From Alcaligenaceae bacterium SAGV5 (GTDB lineage Bacteria > Pseudomonadota > Gammaproteobacteria > Burkholderiales > Burkholderiaceae_B), in contig SPDP01000004.1 in the NCBI GenBank assembly GCA_009360345.1, forward strand, positions 248,001 through 312,000: 64,000 nt of DNA, given 5' to 3'. Positions 39,301-47,050 of the stretch are shown here, in pieces. The position numbers were made by a program, and so were the translations under genes. The notes under the pieces are model-generated. The model made no database searches. It was not told where the DNA came from and was given only the letters and a program-made list of their open reading frames with translations. Each line of letters starts with the position of its first letter. Within the stretch, counting starts at the first letter, position 1.

Positions 39301-42300
39301 GTTGCCGCGGGAGTGGAAATCGTCGCCGACGGCGACCTCGCGCTCGATACCGACTGGAACCTGTACGAGGATTTCGCGGCCGCGCGGGGCGGCAGCCTGA
39401 CCTTGCGCGCTGGCGGCAATCTGGTCATCGGCGGCCACCTGAGCGACGGCTTCGACCGCGCCGGCCGCGACGGCGCGCTGCAGGATACGGACGCCTGGAA
39501 CCTGAGCCTGGTGGCCGGCGCCGACTTGTCGGCGGCCGATACACTGGCGCTGCGTCCGCAGGCGCTCATCGCGGCCGACAGCGGATCGGTCATCGTCGGC
39601 ACCGCCGACACGGATCCGGGCGAGGGCGACAACGGCGCCGGCAAGCTGGTGCGCACCGGGACCGGCGACCTGACGGTGCGCGCCGGCCGCGACATCCGCC
39701 TGGCCCACCGGCAATCGGTCATCTACACCGCCGGCCGCCGCGACCCGTCCACCTGGGACGACTTCACGACGGCGCGCGCCGGCGCCGTCTACGGCATCGA
39801 AGGGGGCAACCTGGACATCGCCGCGCGGGGCAGCGTGTCGGCCGAGCCGTCGGGCCAGCGTTTCGTCCAGTGGCTGAACCGCCAGGGCGCCGTCAATGCC
39901 GAGTACTACTTCGGCGACTACCTGGGCGGCGAGTACGGCGAGCTGCCCGACGGCAGCTACGGCCCCATCCGCCGGCCGGCCGAGCAGTCGAGCTGGTGGA
40001 TAGACTACGGCATGTTCGAGCAGGGCGTGGGGGCCCTGGGCGGAGGCAATGTCTCGGTCGATGCCGGCGGCGACCTCGCCAATCTGGTCGTGGCACTGCC
40101 GACCAACATGCGCATGCGCGGCGGCCGGACTGCCACCGAGGAAAAGATCATGGAGACGCGCAATGGCGGCTCCTTTGCCATCGAAGCCGGTGGCGCCATC
40201 CTGGGCGGCCAGTACTACGTGGCCCGCGGCGAAGGGCGCATCAGGGCCGGAGAAACCGGGGTTGGCAATGCCGTCACGGTGACCATCGGCGACTGGGGCG
40301 GCGACCGCAGCTACGCGTTTGCGCTGGCGCCCGTGCTGGCGGTCGGGGACGCCACGCTGAGCGTGCGCACGCAAGGCGACATGGCCGTGCAGTCCGTGAT
40401 CGACCCTTTGATGGTGCGCTACGGCAGCGATGGCAGCGGCGACTTGCCGTCCATCGTGCGCGGCGCTTACATGAGCGGCTATACGGACCGGACCGCGCTG
40501 CAACTGGTATCGGTGGGCGGCAATATCGCGCTGGTCAACCAGGCGGACTACGCCTTTCGCGACGTCCGCCTGGAGAGCTACACCACCGATCAGGACAATC
40601 TGATCGGCCTTGGCGGCAATCTCTACCCCGCGCACCTGAAAGCGATCGCGATGAACGGCGGCATCGCGATCCAGGGGCCGTTGTACGTGCTGCCTTCCCG
40701 TGATACCAACGATGTCACCGTGGCCGCTCAGGCCGACCTGCGTTTCGGCCGGCCGGATGCCGCGCGCTACGCGCGGGACGGCATGCGACTGCAACTGGCC
40801 GAGCCGGGCCTGTACATGCCCTATGCCACGGCGGCGATGGTGCCATCGCCGGCCATGCCGGTGGGTTTCGGAGAACACTCGATCAGCAGCATGGCCATCC
40901 TGCTGCGCAACGAGATCGGTACCGCGTCCGTGCCGATCGGTTCGGCCTATTTCTCGAGCGCGGCCAATCCCGCGGTACTGCCGCTGATGGACGACCATGA
41001 GCCCAGCCGCCTCTACGCCGGCGGTTCCATCGACGGGCTCAAGCTCATCGCCAACGAACAGACCTGGGTACGCGCGGGCCGCGACATCCGGGGCCTGGAC
41101 CTGCTGGCACGCAACCTGCGCCCTTCGGACGTGACGCTGCTGGAAGCCGGCAACGATATCCTGGAGGTGGGGGCGCCGCGGTCCGACTATTTCAACCATA
41201 TCGATATCCAGGGTCCCGGATCGTTGCTGCTGTCGGCGGGCCGCGACATCTATGCCGACCGGCTGCGCATCGTGAGCCTGGGCAACGTCGGCCGGTACGA
41301 CGACAACAACCGTCCCTTGCCGAGTTCCGTCATCAACGGATTGCCGGCGCAGGGCGCCGGCATCACGGCGATGGCGGGCATCAACGGCGAGGTCGCCTAC
41401 GGAGCCTTCGCCGACGTCTACCTGAACCCGGCCAACGTGGCGGGCATGCCGGCCTACCTGAGGCAAGCGGGCGACGACGGCACCTTGTTGCCCGTCTATC
41501 TGACCGACGGCGCGGAAGTGCGCGACGATGGCACGAGCAAGACCACGCGCCGGGGCCTGGTGTCGTACGTGGAGGCCATGACCGGCGAAGAATTGGCGCC
41601 GCTGGCGGCCTGGGAACGTTTCCAGACGCTTGCGCAACAGGCGCAGCAGCAATTCCTGCGGCAGGTCCTGCTGCTGGAGTTGCGCGATGCCGGCCGGGAC
41701 CAGAATTTTCCCGGCGAGAACGGCCTGCCGCGCAATGGCGGCTACAACCGCGGCTATGCCGCCATCGAGCGGATGTTCCCGGGAACGGGGTGGAGCGGAA
41801 ACATCGCCGCCAACAACCTGATGCTGCGCACCATGGCCGGCGGCGATATCAACGTGCTGACGCCGGGCGGCGGCCTGCAACTGGCGGCGCTGGGCGCCAC
41901 CGTGCCCGCCGGCTACGGCCTGGTGACGCTGGCTTCGGGCCACATCAACGTTTTCGCGCATGACGACGTCGTCGTCAATCGCTCGCGGCTGCTGTCATTC
42001 GTGCCGGCGATCACGCGCGAGGGCAGCGACCAGATCGTCTGGTCCACCGTGGGGGACGTCGACGCCGGCAGGGGGGCGAAGACGGTGAGGATCCCTTCGT
42101 CGGCCGATATCGTGACCGACACCGACGGCAATACGGAGATTCGCGAACGCTCGGACATGAGCGGCAGCGGTATCGGCACCGTGGGCGACGGGGACGTCGA
42201 TCTCGTGGCTCCCGTCGGTACCGTCAACGCCGGCGACGCCGGCATACGGGTGGCGGGCAACCTGAATATCGCCGCGCTGCATGTGCTGAACGCGGAGAAC

Positions 42301-42669
42301 ATCCAGGTCAAGGGCAAGGCCACCGGCTTGCCGGTGGTGGCGGCGGTCAATATCGGCGCGTTGACGGCGGCCAGCGCCGCGGCGTCGCAGGCCGCCGCGG
42401 CGGCGCAGGATGTGCTGCAGCAGGAGCGCAAGGCCACGCGCAACAGCCTGCCGTCGGTGTTCACTGTGAGGGTGCTGGGATTCGGCAGCGAGCCGGCGCC
42501 TGCCGGGGGCAGGCAGGAAGGCGCCATGACCGACCTGCCGTCGGCCGGCGGCCAGGGCGGCGATCCGGCAAGCTACGTCCAGATGGTGGGGGCCGGCCGC
42601 CATTTCGATGCGCGACAGCTCGCCCGCCTGACGCCGGCCGAGCGCAACCTGCTGGCGAAGGAAAGGTAG
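33325..42669 (+). CDS. Chimeric filamentous haemagglutinin-family protein (PXPV-protein signal peptide fused to DUF3739-type FHA body)
   Basis: A 3114-residue protein. Residues 1-23 (MKRLAMAGLVGAALLAISAT...) are a clean Sec signal peptide. Residues 24-44 (RVSVSIGIGLPGIVYGPPPVY) match the start of small PXPV-repeat periplasmic proteins of this family of bacteria. From about residue 45 the sequence switches abruptly to the interior of an FHA-family protein (GGDVIMRPGSLLDISGGSVRYTGG) and stays a Gly/Asp-rich beta-helix-like repeat to the end. The C-terminus has the DUF3739-type GDVDLVAPVGTVNAGDAGIR and NIQVKGKATGLPVV. The N-terminal TPS secretion domain and ESPR of such adhesins are absent, and no room for them exists upstream. 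No TpsB gene is nearby. A Cys pair lies near 707/715. Probably product of an in-frame deletion; export beyond the periplasm is doubtful. Confidence 0.85.
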   Translation: MKRLAMAGLVGAALLAISATAQARVSVSIGIGLPGIVYGPPPVYMAVTEGGDVIMRPGSLLDISGGSVRYTGGMNNATKLLGIDGRIYPVAQASPDMIYVGIAGRYELRHDRWGVSQTWKSAVMGADHYEPGYLEGRTAGAIQVNAGAAIVMEGDIWAGVQRGERDPQRPAQPGGTLTVGGGAFTDTTWSPGHIIVTPTPLQLGADFRADTVIPDDWYVAQRPLSEASDGTSFEKHTYLADGMLNRSGLGTINLYATDDSAIVRDAVLDLFPGTRFNFLAVENAGIDIAVQGSIHAPGGVIQLEPQGGDVLLGAASRLDAGGSWVNGWHDGQAGYPWAIDAGRIAILQTNPGEGRLIAETGAALDVTGGARVHRNGSGRPALQFGDGGSILLGGIDTASGLAGLELNGLAPGAGASLRLDVAADVQLGGVSVDGGIVLPPSLYADRGFGELILNAGGHRVFVPEGVSIVQETYSIDLSGIAAAQVPTGADTAQTGRTGRLRPEQGMAWRVPRLAVEAGEISVGAGAVLRTDAGGRMAFLARGGNGLVDLRGTLEAPAGAIDIDASRIVLDEGAQLLARGVDATYENAQGVRTGHVLAGGSVVLAAGSLHLRAGSLIDVSGTSGRIDGVPGAGGTAFAARPVVTLASDGGVISIHGSGVVEGRLRGHAGGVGAAGARLDVAFAPPLVDPNGSPAEQVQQTLMSMDPDCYGIAGDGVCGTGDWKEALGVDWQPFFRDFWGIPVETPVILPVELITMASGGNRFIVSDSAPGSTEPKLPRDPAEFGLTPEVLDLFRDYMIYTDALREIFQEPTQDYAMVFRPGAMADGGFADLALGGGATPIRLDGVSLSLGRSISFDGQIVQHGQAASRLAAPVITLAGARADGAPLRAGGVALAGKLVVDAGVLEVHGNIAESGWGGRIGGFQQTQMRADHLRLGRLAGESVTLGVDGELVIEAGQVYPAMAAKASIRAGDLLRVEPLGQVAPPLSAGGSLTLQAPVIEQFGVLRAPHGQIVLEASERLVLGAGSSTSVSGEGVIVPYGVLRNNEHWRDPAQVVIDESDPTQGLLTAPPEKRIELKAPDVAMADGAVVDIAGGGDLYAWEFVPGPGGSHDILTQPGMYAILPGYQGPALGTGAAAGDRVWLAGGDGLAAGWYTLLPARYALLPGAFAVQATSRSWTGIAAESVAAADGSLVMPGWRGSAYGGTQDAQASAWRVLSGQTVRRYTEYNEAMANDFFSSDAFKLTRYRLTGQDIVTPRLPRDGGAAVFSAGQALTLDGELRSRAAVGGRGGLVDITGDKIAIVGAGLDASDLIGQGFLMIDAQDLSGFEAGSVLIGGTRRGDPLGLAVDVTASNIVVRNDAGSALEAPEIILAASDLLRIDAGSVIEASGGPAPASDLIVAPRQAAQYNDNGTPGDPADDTLLAPERDWGTLIRVASGDAARVVRRGVDTSLGGQVSIGEQARLQASGALLIDATRTTDMAGSAMLGARSLSVSSGRIGFGGSGEGLLLEAGALTQLSRTEELTLRSYSSFDFHQSVNLEAAGLRAVVLDGGALAGYGDVDVVVSGNRVTLANSGGVTDPVGAGAASLTLAADTIVLGAGEKRASGFDRVSLVAADRIVGQGQGVLDAGAADLALDAPVLTGSGAANLVLRTRGRLDVLSAAAAAPGTEASQDSLGSRLALSGGSVRVGGRIEALGGTVSITATAGDVTLVDGGVVDVGGFAKQFFDLSEYADAGRVELAAVDGSVRVEAGSTLNLSAQPGGGSAGTLALTAGNGGSVLLAGDVDAHAGEDGQAGSLSLDIDALPDFGAFNARLNEAGFLQARDFRIRNGDVTVDGHTRVEQFTLSADRGRIDVVGTVDARAGYGGVIRIIGGGGVALRDGAELLAGATEAIGSGRVALVAVDGTADLAGGLIDVAGGQGGRVLVRARRHADNLDLAVDRLATRVIGARSAVVEGTRSYDSASVGAVRQRVVDEALAFASNRDAMAARLGGAGGWTVAAGVEIVADGDLALDTDWNLYEDFAAARGGSLTLRAGGNLVIGGHLSDGFDRAGRDGALQDTDAWNLSLVAGADLSAADTLALRPQALIAADSGSVIVGTADTDPGEGDNGAGKLVRTGTGDLTVRAGRDIRLAHRQSVIYTAGRRDPSTWDDFTTARAGAVYGIEGGNLDIAARGSVSAEPSGQRFVQWLNRQGAVNAEYYFGDYLGGEYGELPDGSYGPIRRPAEQSSWWIDYGMFEQGVGALGGGNVSVDAGGDLANLVVALPTNMRMRGGRTATEEKIMETRNGGSFAIEAGGAILGGQYYVARGEGRIRAGETGVGNAVTVTIGDWGGDRSYAFALAPVLAVGDATLSVRTQGDMAVQSVIDPLMVRYGSDGSGDLPSIVRGAYMSGYTDRTALQLVSVGGNIALVNQADYAFRDVRLESYTTDQDNLIGLGGNLYPAHLKAIAMNGGIAIQGPLYVLPSRDTNDVTVAAQADLRFGRPDAARYARDGMRLQLAEPGLYMPYATAAMVPSPAMPVGFGEHSISSMAILLRNEIGTASVPIGSAYFSSAANPAVLPLMDDHEPSRLYAGGSIDGLKLIANEQTWVRAGRDIRGLDLLARNLRPSDVTLLEAGNDILEVGAPRSDYFNHIDIQGPGSLLLSAGRDIYADRLRIVSLGNVGRYDDNNRPLPSSVINGLPAQGAGITAMAGINGEVAYGAFADVYLNPANVAGMPAYLRQAGDDGTLLPVYLTDGAEVRDDGTSKTTRRGLVSYVEAMTGEELAPLAAWERFQTLAQQAQQQFLRQVLLLELRDAGRDQNFPGENGLPRNGGYNRGYAAIERMFPGTGWSGNIAANNLMLRTMAGGDINVLTPGGGLQLAALGATVPAGYGLVTLASGHINVFAHDDVVVNRSRLLSFVPAITREGSDQIVWSTVGDVDAGRGAKTVRIPSSADIVTDTDGNTEIRERSDMSGSGIGTVGDGDVDLVAPVGTVNAGDAGIRVAGNLNIAALHVLNAENIQVKGKATGLPVVAAVNIGALTAASAAASQAAAAAQDVLQQERKATRNSLPSVFTVRVLGFGSEPAPAGGRQEGAMTDLPSAGGQGGDPASYVQMVGAGRHFDARQLARLTPAERNLLAKER

Positions 42670-42671
42670 CC

Positions 42672-43250
42672 GTGCCGGCCAACCTTCCGGATCGCGCCGG
42701 GGCCACGGTTCCGGCGAGATCCGCCGCCTTGCTCGGCGGCCGGCTGCAGGAAGTTCTCACCGGTAACTATGTCGGGTTCCACAAGCGACTCACGCGGCAC
42801 CTCGGTTGCGCCGACCTGGCCAGCGAGAGTTTGCACGAGGCCTGGTTGCGACTGGGGGGAGCCATGCTGGTTCGGGAGCCGGGCAACCCCCAGGGGTATG
42901 TGTTTCGCGTTGCTTGCAATGCGGCCATGGACTTGTTGCGTGCCGACCAGGTGCTTCGTCCGGTCGATGGAAGCACGGCGCTCGAGGGCGTCGTGGACGA
43001 GGCGCCGGGACCCGAGCGCATCGCCGCCGCGCGCGCTTCGGTGCGGGCGCTGGACCGGGTCTGCCGTGGTCTGCCGGGACGGCACCAGGCGATCTTGTTC
43101 GCCTTGCGGATCGACGAGGCGCCGCGGCAGGAAGTCGCCGCCCGCTACGGGCTGTCCGTGCGCAATGTCGATACCGTCCTGCGTCAGGCGCTCCGCCGGT
43201 GCGAAACGGAACTGGCATCCACGAAAGCGCGGAATTGTCTACATCGTTAA
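42672..43250 (+). CDS. ECF-type RNA polymerase sigma factor (FecI-like)
   Basis: A 192-residue ECF sigma factor. Region 2 spans about 30-90 (GCADLASESLHEAWLRL; PQGYVFRVACNAAMDLLRAD). Region 4 is at about 115-175 (VCRGLPGRHQAILFALRIDEAPRQEVAARYGLSVRNVDTVLRQAL). It resembles FecI/PupI types that answer to a FecR-like membrane partner. Start is GTG 42672, two bases after the haemagglutinin stop, with AAGGAAAGG inside that gene's last codons, so it is coupled to it. No fecR follows. It may once have controlled a surface-protein locus; it would now be read from the fused gene's promoter. Confidence 0.88.
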   Translation: MPANLPDRAGATVPARSAALLGGRLQEVLTGNYVGFHKRLTRHLGCADLASESLHEAWLRLGGAMLVREPGNPQGYVFRVACNAAMDLLRADQVLRPVDGSTALEGVVDEAPGPERIAAARASVRALDRVCRGLPGRHQAILFALRIDEAPRQEVAARYGLSVRNVDTVLRQALRRCETELASTKARNCLHR

Positions 43251-43351
43251 GTATTTCGGGCGCCGTTGGCGGGCTGCGCGGAGCGCCTGGCCCGGCACGG
43301 GGTGGGGCCACGCAGGAACGAAAAGAAAAGCCGTCATCGAGGAGACCCGCC

Positions 43352-43480
43352 CATGAAGATCCCGCACATGCCGTTGTCCGCTCTCGTCCTCGCCGCCCGG
43401 CCGGCCAATCCGGGCGCGGCGCGGACACGGCCGATGTGCCGGTCGGCGATGCGGCCAGCTTCACGTGTGTGACGGAGTAG
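43352..43480 (+). pseudogene. Degenerate stub: ribosome site and signal-peptide start, then frameshifted remnant
   Basis: GAGGAGACCCGCCC precedes ATG 43352 and the reading MKIPHMPLSALVLAA, a credible export-signal start. It then runs into an Arg-rich tail with an early stop. In another frame the following bases read ADVPVGDAASFTCVTE before a TAG at 43478-43480. This looks like a small exported-protein gene shortened by deletion and frameshift. The parent family was not recognised. Confidence 0.35.
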
Positions 43481-43514
43481 GAAGCGATGGGCCGGGGCGT
43501 CCCGGCCCATCCGC

Positions 43515-44141
43515 TCACTTCGACGCCGTCAGCGTGTCGTAGCTGGTGATCAGGTTGCGGTAGTCGGGGATGTGGTTGGAGAACAGCGCCGCCAATCCTT
43601 CCACGTCGTTGCGCCAGTCGCGGTGCAGTTCGCAGGCGGCGCCGAACCAGGTCATCAGTTGCACGCCGGCGCGCGACATGCGGTCCCACGCGGCATCGCG
43701 AGTGAGCGCGTTGAAGGTGCCCGACGCATCGGTGATGACGAAAACCTCGAAGCCTTCCTCGATGGCCGACAGGGCGGGGAAGGCCACGCACACTTCGGTG
43801 ACCACGCCGGCGATGATGAGCTGCTTCTTGCCGGTGGCCTTGACGGCCTTGACGAAGTCTTCGTTGTCCCAGGCATTGATGTTGCCCGGGCGCGCGATGT
43901 AGGGCGCATCGGGGAACTGGGCCTTCAGTTCGGGAACCAGCGGGCCGTTGGGGCCGTTCTCGAAGCTGGTGGTCAGGATGGTGGGCAGCTTGAAGTATTC
44001 GGCCATGTCGGCCAGCGCCAGGACGTTGTTCTTGAACTTGTCGGGGTCGATGTCGCGGACCAGCGACAGGAGGCCGGTCTGGTGGTCCACCAGCAATACG
44101 GCGGCATCGTTCTTGTCGAGGCGGATGTAGGGCTTGCTCAT
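43515..44141 (-). CDS. ycaC: Isochorismatase-family hydrolase YcaC
   Basis: A 208-residue cysteine hydrolase with the same length and, from memory, very close sequence to E. coli YcaC. Asp19 is in LLVDHQTGL and nucleophile Cys118 in AGVVTEVCVAFPALSA, with the non-prolyl cis peptide typical of the fold. Physiological substrate unknown. I use ATG 44141 (MSKPYIRLDK), 7 bases from an AGGAG site, not the ATG two codons earlier. It follows the pirin gene by 71 bases in one operon, divergent from a LysR regulator; this hydrolase/pirin/LysR trio recurs in proteobacteria. Confidence 0.94.
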   Translation of the reverse strand: MSKPYIRLDKNDAAVLLVDHQTGLLSLVRDIDPDKFKNNVLALADMAEYFKLPTILTTSFENGPNGPLVPELKAQFPDAPYIARPGNINAWDNEDFVKAVKATGKKQLIIAGVVTEVCVAFPALSAIEEGFEVFVITDASGTFNALTRDAAWDRMSRAGVQLMTWFGAACELHRDWRNDVEGLAALFSNHIPDYRNLITSYDTLTASK

Positions 44142-44212
44142 GGTCATGCTCCTGGTCGGGTGGGACTGGGTGAGTCCCCGGGGAAGCGCGAAAGGCGTCC
44201 TCCGGGGGTGGG

Positions 44213-45076
44213 TCAGGCGGCCCGTTCGAAGCGGCCGGCGTTGTAGTCTTCGATGGCCTGCTGGATCTCGGCCTGCGTGTTCATGACGAAGGGACCGTAG
44301 CCCACGACCGGCTCGTCGATGGGCTCGCCCGCCAGCCACAGCAGGATGGCGTCATTGTTGGCCTCCAGCGTGACACCCGTGCCGTCGCGTTCGAAATGCA
44401 CGAGCTGCCCCTCGCGAGCCAGCGTGTCGCCGTTCACCAGCACCGTTCCGCGCAGCACGACCAGCGCCAGCGTGTGGCCGGGCGTGCCGTCGAAGCGGGC
44501 CTGGCCTCCCTGCGCCAGACGGATGTCCCACATGTCGATGGGCGTGTGGGTCCGGGCCGGGCCCTTGCCGCCGCCGTATTCCCCGGCGATCACCCGCACG
44601 CGGCCGGCGCCGTCGGGCAGGTCGACCGAGGGGATCTGCGCATCGAGCAGCGTCTGGTAGCCCGGGGCGCTCATCTTGTCCCGCGCGGGCAGGTTGACCC
44701 ACAACTGCACCATTTCTATGGTGCCGCCGCGCTCGGTAAAGGCACGTGAATGGAATTCTTCGTGCAGGATCCCGCCCGCCGCCGTCATCCATTGCACGTC
44801 GCCCGGGCCGATCAGGCCGCCGGCGCCGGTGGAGTCGCGATGCTCGACCTCGCCCTGGTAGACGACGGTGACGGTCTCGAAACCCCGGTGCGGATGGCGG
44901 CCCACGCCGCGTGGACGGGCCGCGGGCGGGAAGGGGGTGGGGGCGGCATGGTCCAGCAGCAGGAACGGGCTGAGGTGGCGGCCCAGTCCGTCGTAGCCGA
45001 ACAGCGAGCGCACGGGAAACCCGTCGCCCACCCAATGGGGCCGGGGAGCGCTGTAGACGCCGAGGATCTTCTTCAT
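44213..45076 (-). CDS. Pirin-family protein (quercetinase-like bicupin)
   Basis: A 287-residue bicupin. The N-terminal metal site is visible as RHPHRGFETVTVVYQGEVEHRDS, followed by GDVQWMTAAGGILHEE, the classical pirin signature. The C-terminal pirin domain (VLRGTVLVNGD) is complete. Cytoplasmic; some members open quercetin and others act as redox sensors. First gene of the operon with ycaC; a LysR gene diverges 118 bases away and probably regulates it. Confidence 0.94.
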   Translation of the reverse strand: MKKILGVYSAPRPHWVGDGFPVRSLFGYDGLGRHLSPFLLLDHAAPTPFPPAARPRGVGRHPHRGFETVTVVYQGEVEHRDSTGAGGLIGPGDVQWMTAAGGILHEEFHSRAFTERGGTIEMVQLWVNLPARDKMSAPGYQTLLDAQIPSVDLPDGAGRVRVIAGEYGGGKGPARTHTPIDMWDIRLAQGGQARFDGTPGHTLALVVLRGTVLVNGDTLAREGQLVHFERDGTGVTLEANNDAILLWLAGEPIDEPVVGYGPFVMNTQAEIQQAIEDYNAGRFERAA

Positions 45077-45194
45077 GCCGATCTCCTGGAAGGGGAACCG
45101 TGGTAACGGTCGATGGAGACATCATATGGACGGGACGAAATTCCCGGTAGATGGCAGAATTCGCTTGGAGCGTTCTATTTAAGGAACGATGGTC

Positions 45195-46097
45195 ATGCAA
45201 GACCTCAACGATCTCTATTACTACGTGCAGGTGGTGGACCACGGCGGCTTCGCCCCGGCCGGCCGCGCCCTGGGCATTCCCAAATCCAAGCTCAGCCGCC
45301 GCATCGCGCTGCTCGAAGAACGCCTGGGGGTCCGGCTCATCCAGCGTTCGACCCGCCGTTTCGCGGTGACGGAGATCGGCCAGACCTACTATGGCCACTG
45401 CAAGGCGATGCTGGTGGAGGCCGAGGCCGCCGATGACGCCATCGCGGTCATGCACGCCGAGCCGCGCGGCATCGTGCGCCTGGCATGCCCGGTGGCGCTG
45501 CTGGACGCGCGGGTGGCCGACATGGTGGCCGAGTTCATGGTTGCCTATCCCCGTGTGGAAATCCACCTGGAGGAGACCAACAGGCGGGTGGACGTGGTGG
45601 GGGAAAGCATCGACGTCGCCCTGCGCGTGCGTCCGCCGCCGCTGGAGGACAGCGGCCTGGTCATGCGGGTGCTGGCGAACCGTGCGCAGTACCTTGTAGC
45701 CTGCCCGGAACTGCTCAGGCACGGCATGCCCCGCGTGCCCGCCGATCTGGCCGGCCTGCCAAGCATGGCGCTGGGCGTGCCGCAGCAGGAGTATGTCTGG
45801 AATCTGTTCGGGCCCGACGGCGCGCATGCCGCCGTGCGCCACCATCCGCGGCTGATCACGCGCGGCATGCCGGCGCTGCGAGCGGCCGCCGTGGCAGGGG
45901 CGGGCGTGGTCCAGCTTCCCGCCATGATGGTGCGCGACGAGCTCGTCAGCGGCGAGCTGGTCCATGTCATTCCGGGGTGGGCACCTCCGCGCGAGATCAT
46001 CCATGCCGTGTTCGCATCGCGGCGCGGCCTGCTGCCCGCCGTGCGGGCGCTGGTGGACCATCTGGCCGACCGGTTCGCGTCGCTGGACGAAGACTGA
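45195..46097 (+). CDS. LysR-family regulator of the pirin/ycaC operon
   Basis: A 300-residue LysR protein. The winged HTH is at 1-60 (LNDLYYYVQVVDHGGFAPAGRALGIPKSKLSRRIALLEERLG), then a substrate-binding domain of the CrgA/AaeR-like subgroup (RVDVVGESIDVALRVRPPPLEDSGL). ATG 45195 lies 9 bases after AAGGA; ATG 45189 is only 3 away. Divergent position suggests control of the neighbouring pirin and ycaC genes. A second LysR gene follows after 14 bases. Confidence 0.92.
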   Translation: MQDLNDLYYYVQVVDHGGFAPAGRALGIPKSKLSRRIALLEERLGVRLIQRSTRRFAVTEIGQTYYGHCKAMLVEAEAADDAIAVMHAEPRGIVRLACPVALLDARVADMVAEFMVAYPRVEIHLEETNRRVDVVGESIDVALRVRPPPLEDSGLVMRVLANRAQYLVACPELLRHGMPRVPADLAGLPSMALGVPQQEYVWNLFGPDGAHAAVRHHPRLITRGMPALRAAAVAGAGVVQLPAMMVRDELVSGELVHVIPGWAPPREIIHAVFASRRGLLPAVRALVDHLADRFASLDED

Positions 46098-46111
46098 GGA
46101 GCCGCCCGGCC

Positions 46112-47038
46112 ATGGACGACGATCGCAAGGGCGCGGACGCCAGGAGTTTTCCCGACTATCGCCAGATCAGCATATTCACCGCGCTATACGAGGTCGCGAG
46201 CATCGCGCGCGTGGCCGCGCGCCTGGGGATGAATCCTTCCACGGTCAGCATGGCGCTGGCCCGGCTGCGCGAGATCTACCGGGACGACCTGTTCGTGCGC
46301 AGCGCCGTCGGCATGATTCCGACCATCAAGGCCGAAGCGATCTATCCGGGCCTCAAGCAGGCCCAGCAGCTTTTGCAGGCCAGCGCGCTGGAAGGCGATG
46401 CCTTCGATCCCGCGGTGGCGACACGCCATTTCCGGGTGGCGATGAGCGAGATCGGCGTCTATGTGCTGATGCCCGGCCTGCGTTCGTTGCTGGCGGGCGA
46501 GGCGCCCGGCGTCAGCCTGGAACAGATCGAGATCACGGCCGACACGCCCTGGCACCTGGAGTCCGGCACGCTGGACCTGGTGCTGGGGCATGTGCCCACC
46601 ATGGGCAAGTCGGTCATCCGGCAGCGGCTGTACCGCGAGCACTATGTCTGCCTGGGCCGGGCGAACCATCCCGCGCTGCGGGCCGGTATGCCGGTCGAGG
46701 ATTTCCTGCGGCTGCCGCACCTGTCGGTGGCCAGCCGGGGCCGCAACCGCCAGCGCTGGGAGGACCATGCGGCCGAGAGTCTGGGCGCGCGGCCCAACAT
46801 CCGCCTGGAGCAGTCGAGTTTCGCCGGCATCGAGCATCTGCTTGCCGACAGCGATCTGGTGGCCGTCGTGCCGGCCCGGCTGAGCCGCGCGCTGATGCGC
46901 TTCGCGCCCCTGATGACGGTCGATCTGCCGTTCGAGTCGCCCAGCTACGTGGTCCACCAGCATTGGCACCCCCGGCACAGGAAGGATGCCGGCGCGACCT
47001 GGCTCAGGAAGGCGCTCGCCCGCATCGCGCAGGGCTGA
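46112..47038 (+). CDS. LysR-family regulator
   Basis: A 308-residue LysR protein of the NodD/NahR/PcpR-like group. The HTH is at about 18-75 (YRQISIFTALYEVASIARVAARLGMNPSTVSMALARLREIYRDDLFVR), followed by RHFRVAMSEIGVYVLMPGL and a ligand domain. Members of this subgroup often sense aromatic compounds. It begins 14 bases after the first LysR gene, with GAGGAG near that stop, and converges on a Bug protein gene. Its target is not obvious. Confidence 0.92.
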   Translation: MDDDRKGADARSFPDYRQISIFTALYEVASIARVAARLGMNPSTVSMALARLREIYRDDLFVRSAVGMIPTIKAEAIYPGLKQAQQLLQASALEGDAFDPAVATRHFRVAMSEIGVYVLMPGLRSLLAGEAPGVSLEQIEITADTPWHLESGTLDLVLGHVPTMGKSVIRQRLYREHYVCLGRANHPALRAGMPVEDFLRLPHLSVASRGRNRQRWEDHAAESLGARPNIRLEQSSFAGIEHLLADSDLVAVVPARLSRALMRFAPLMTVDLPFESPSYVVHQHWHPRHRKDAGATWLRKALARIAQG

Positions 47039-47050
47039 GCGCCCGGCCGT

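Noticed and set aside
37885..41961. A 1358-codon open reading antisense to the haemagglutinin body
   Set aside because: Composition is shadow-like (Ala, Val, Gln, His, Arg) with no ribosome site or domain. The plus-strand reading has clear FHA-family sequence throughout.
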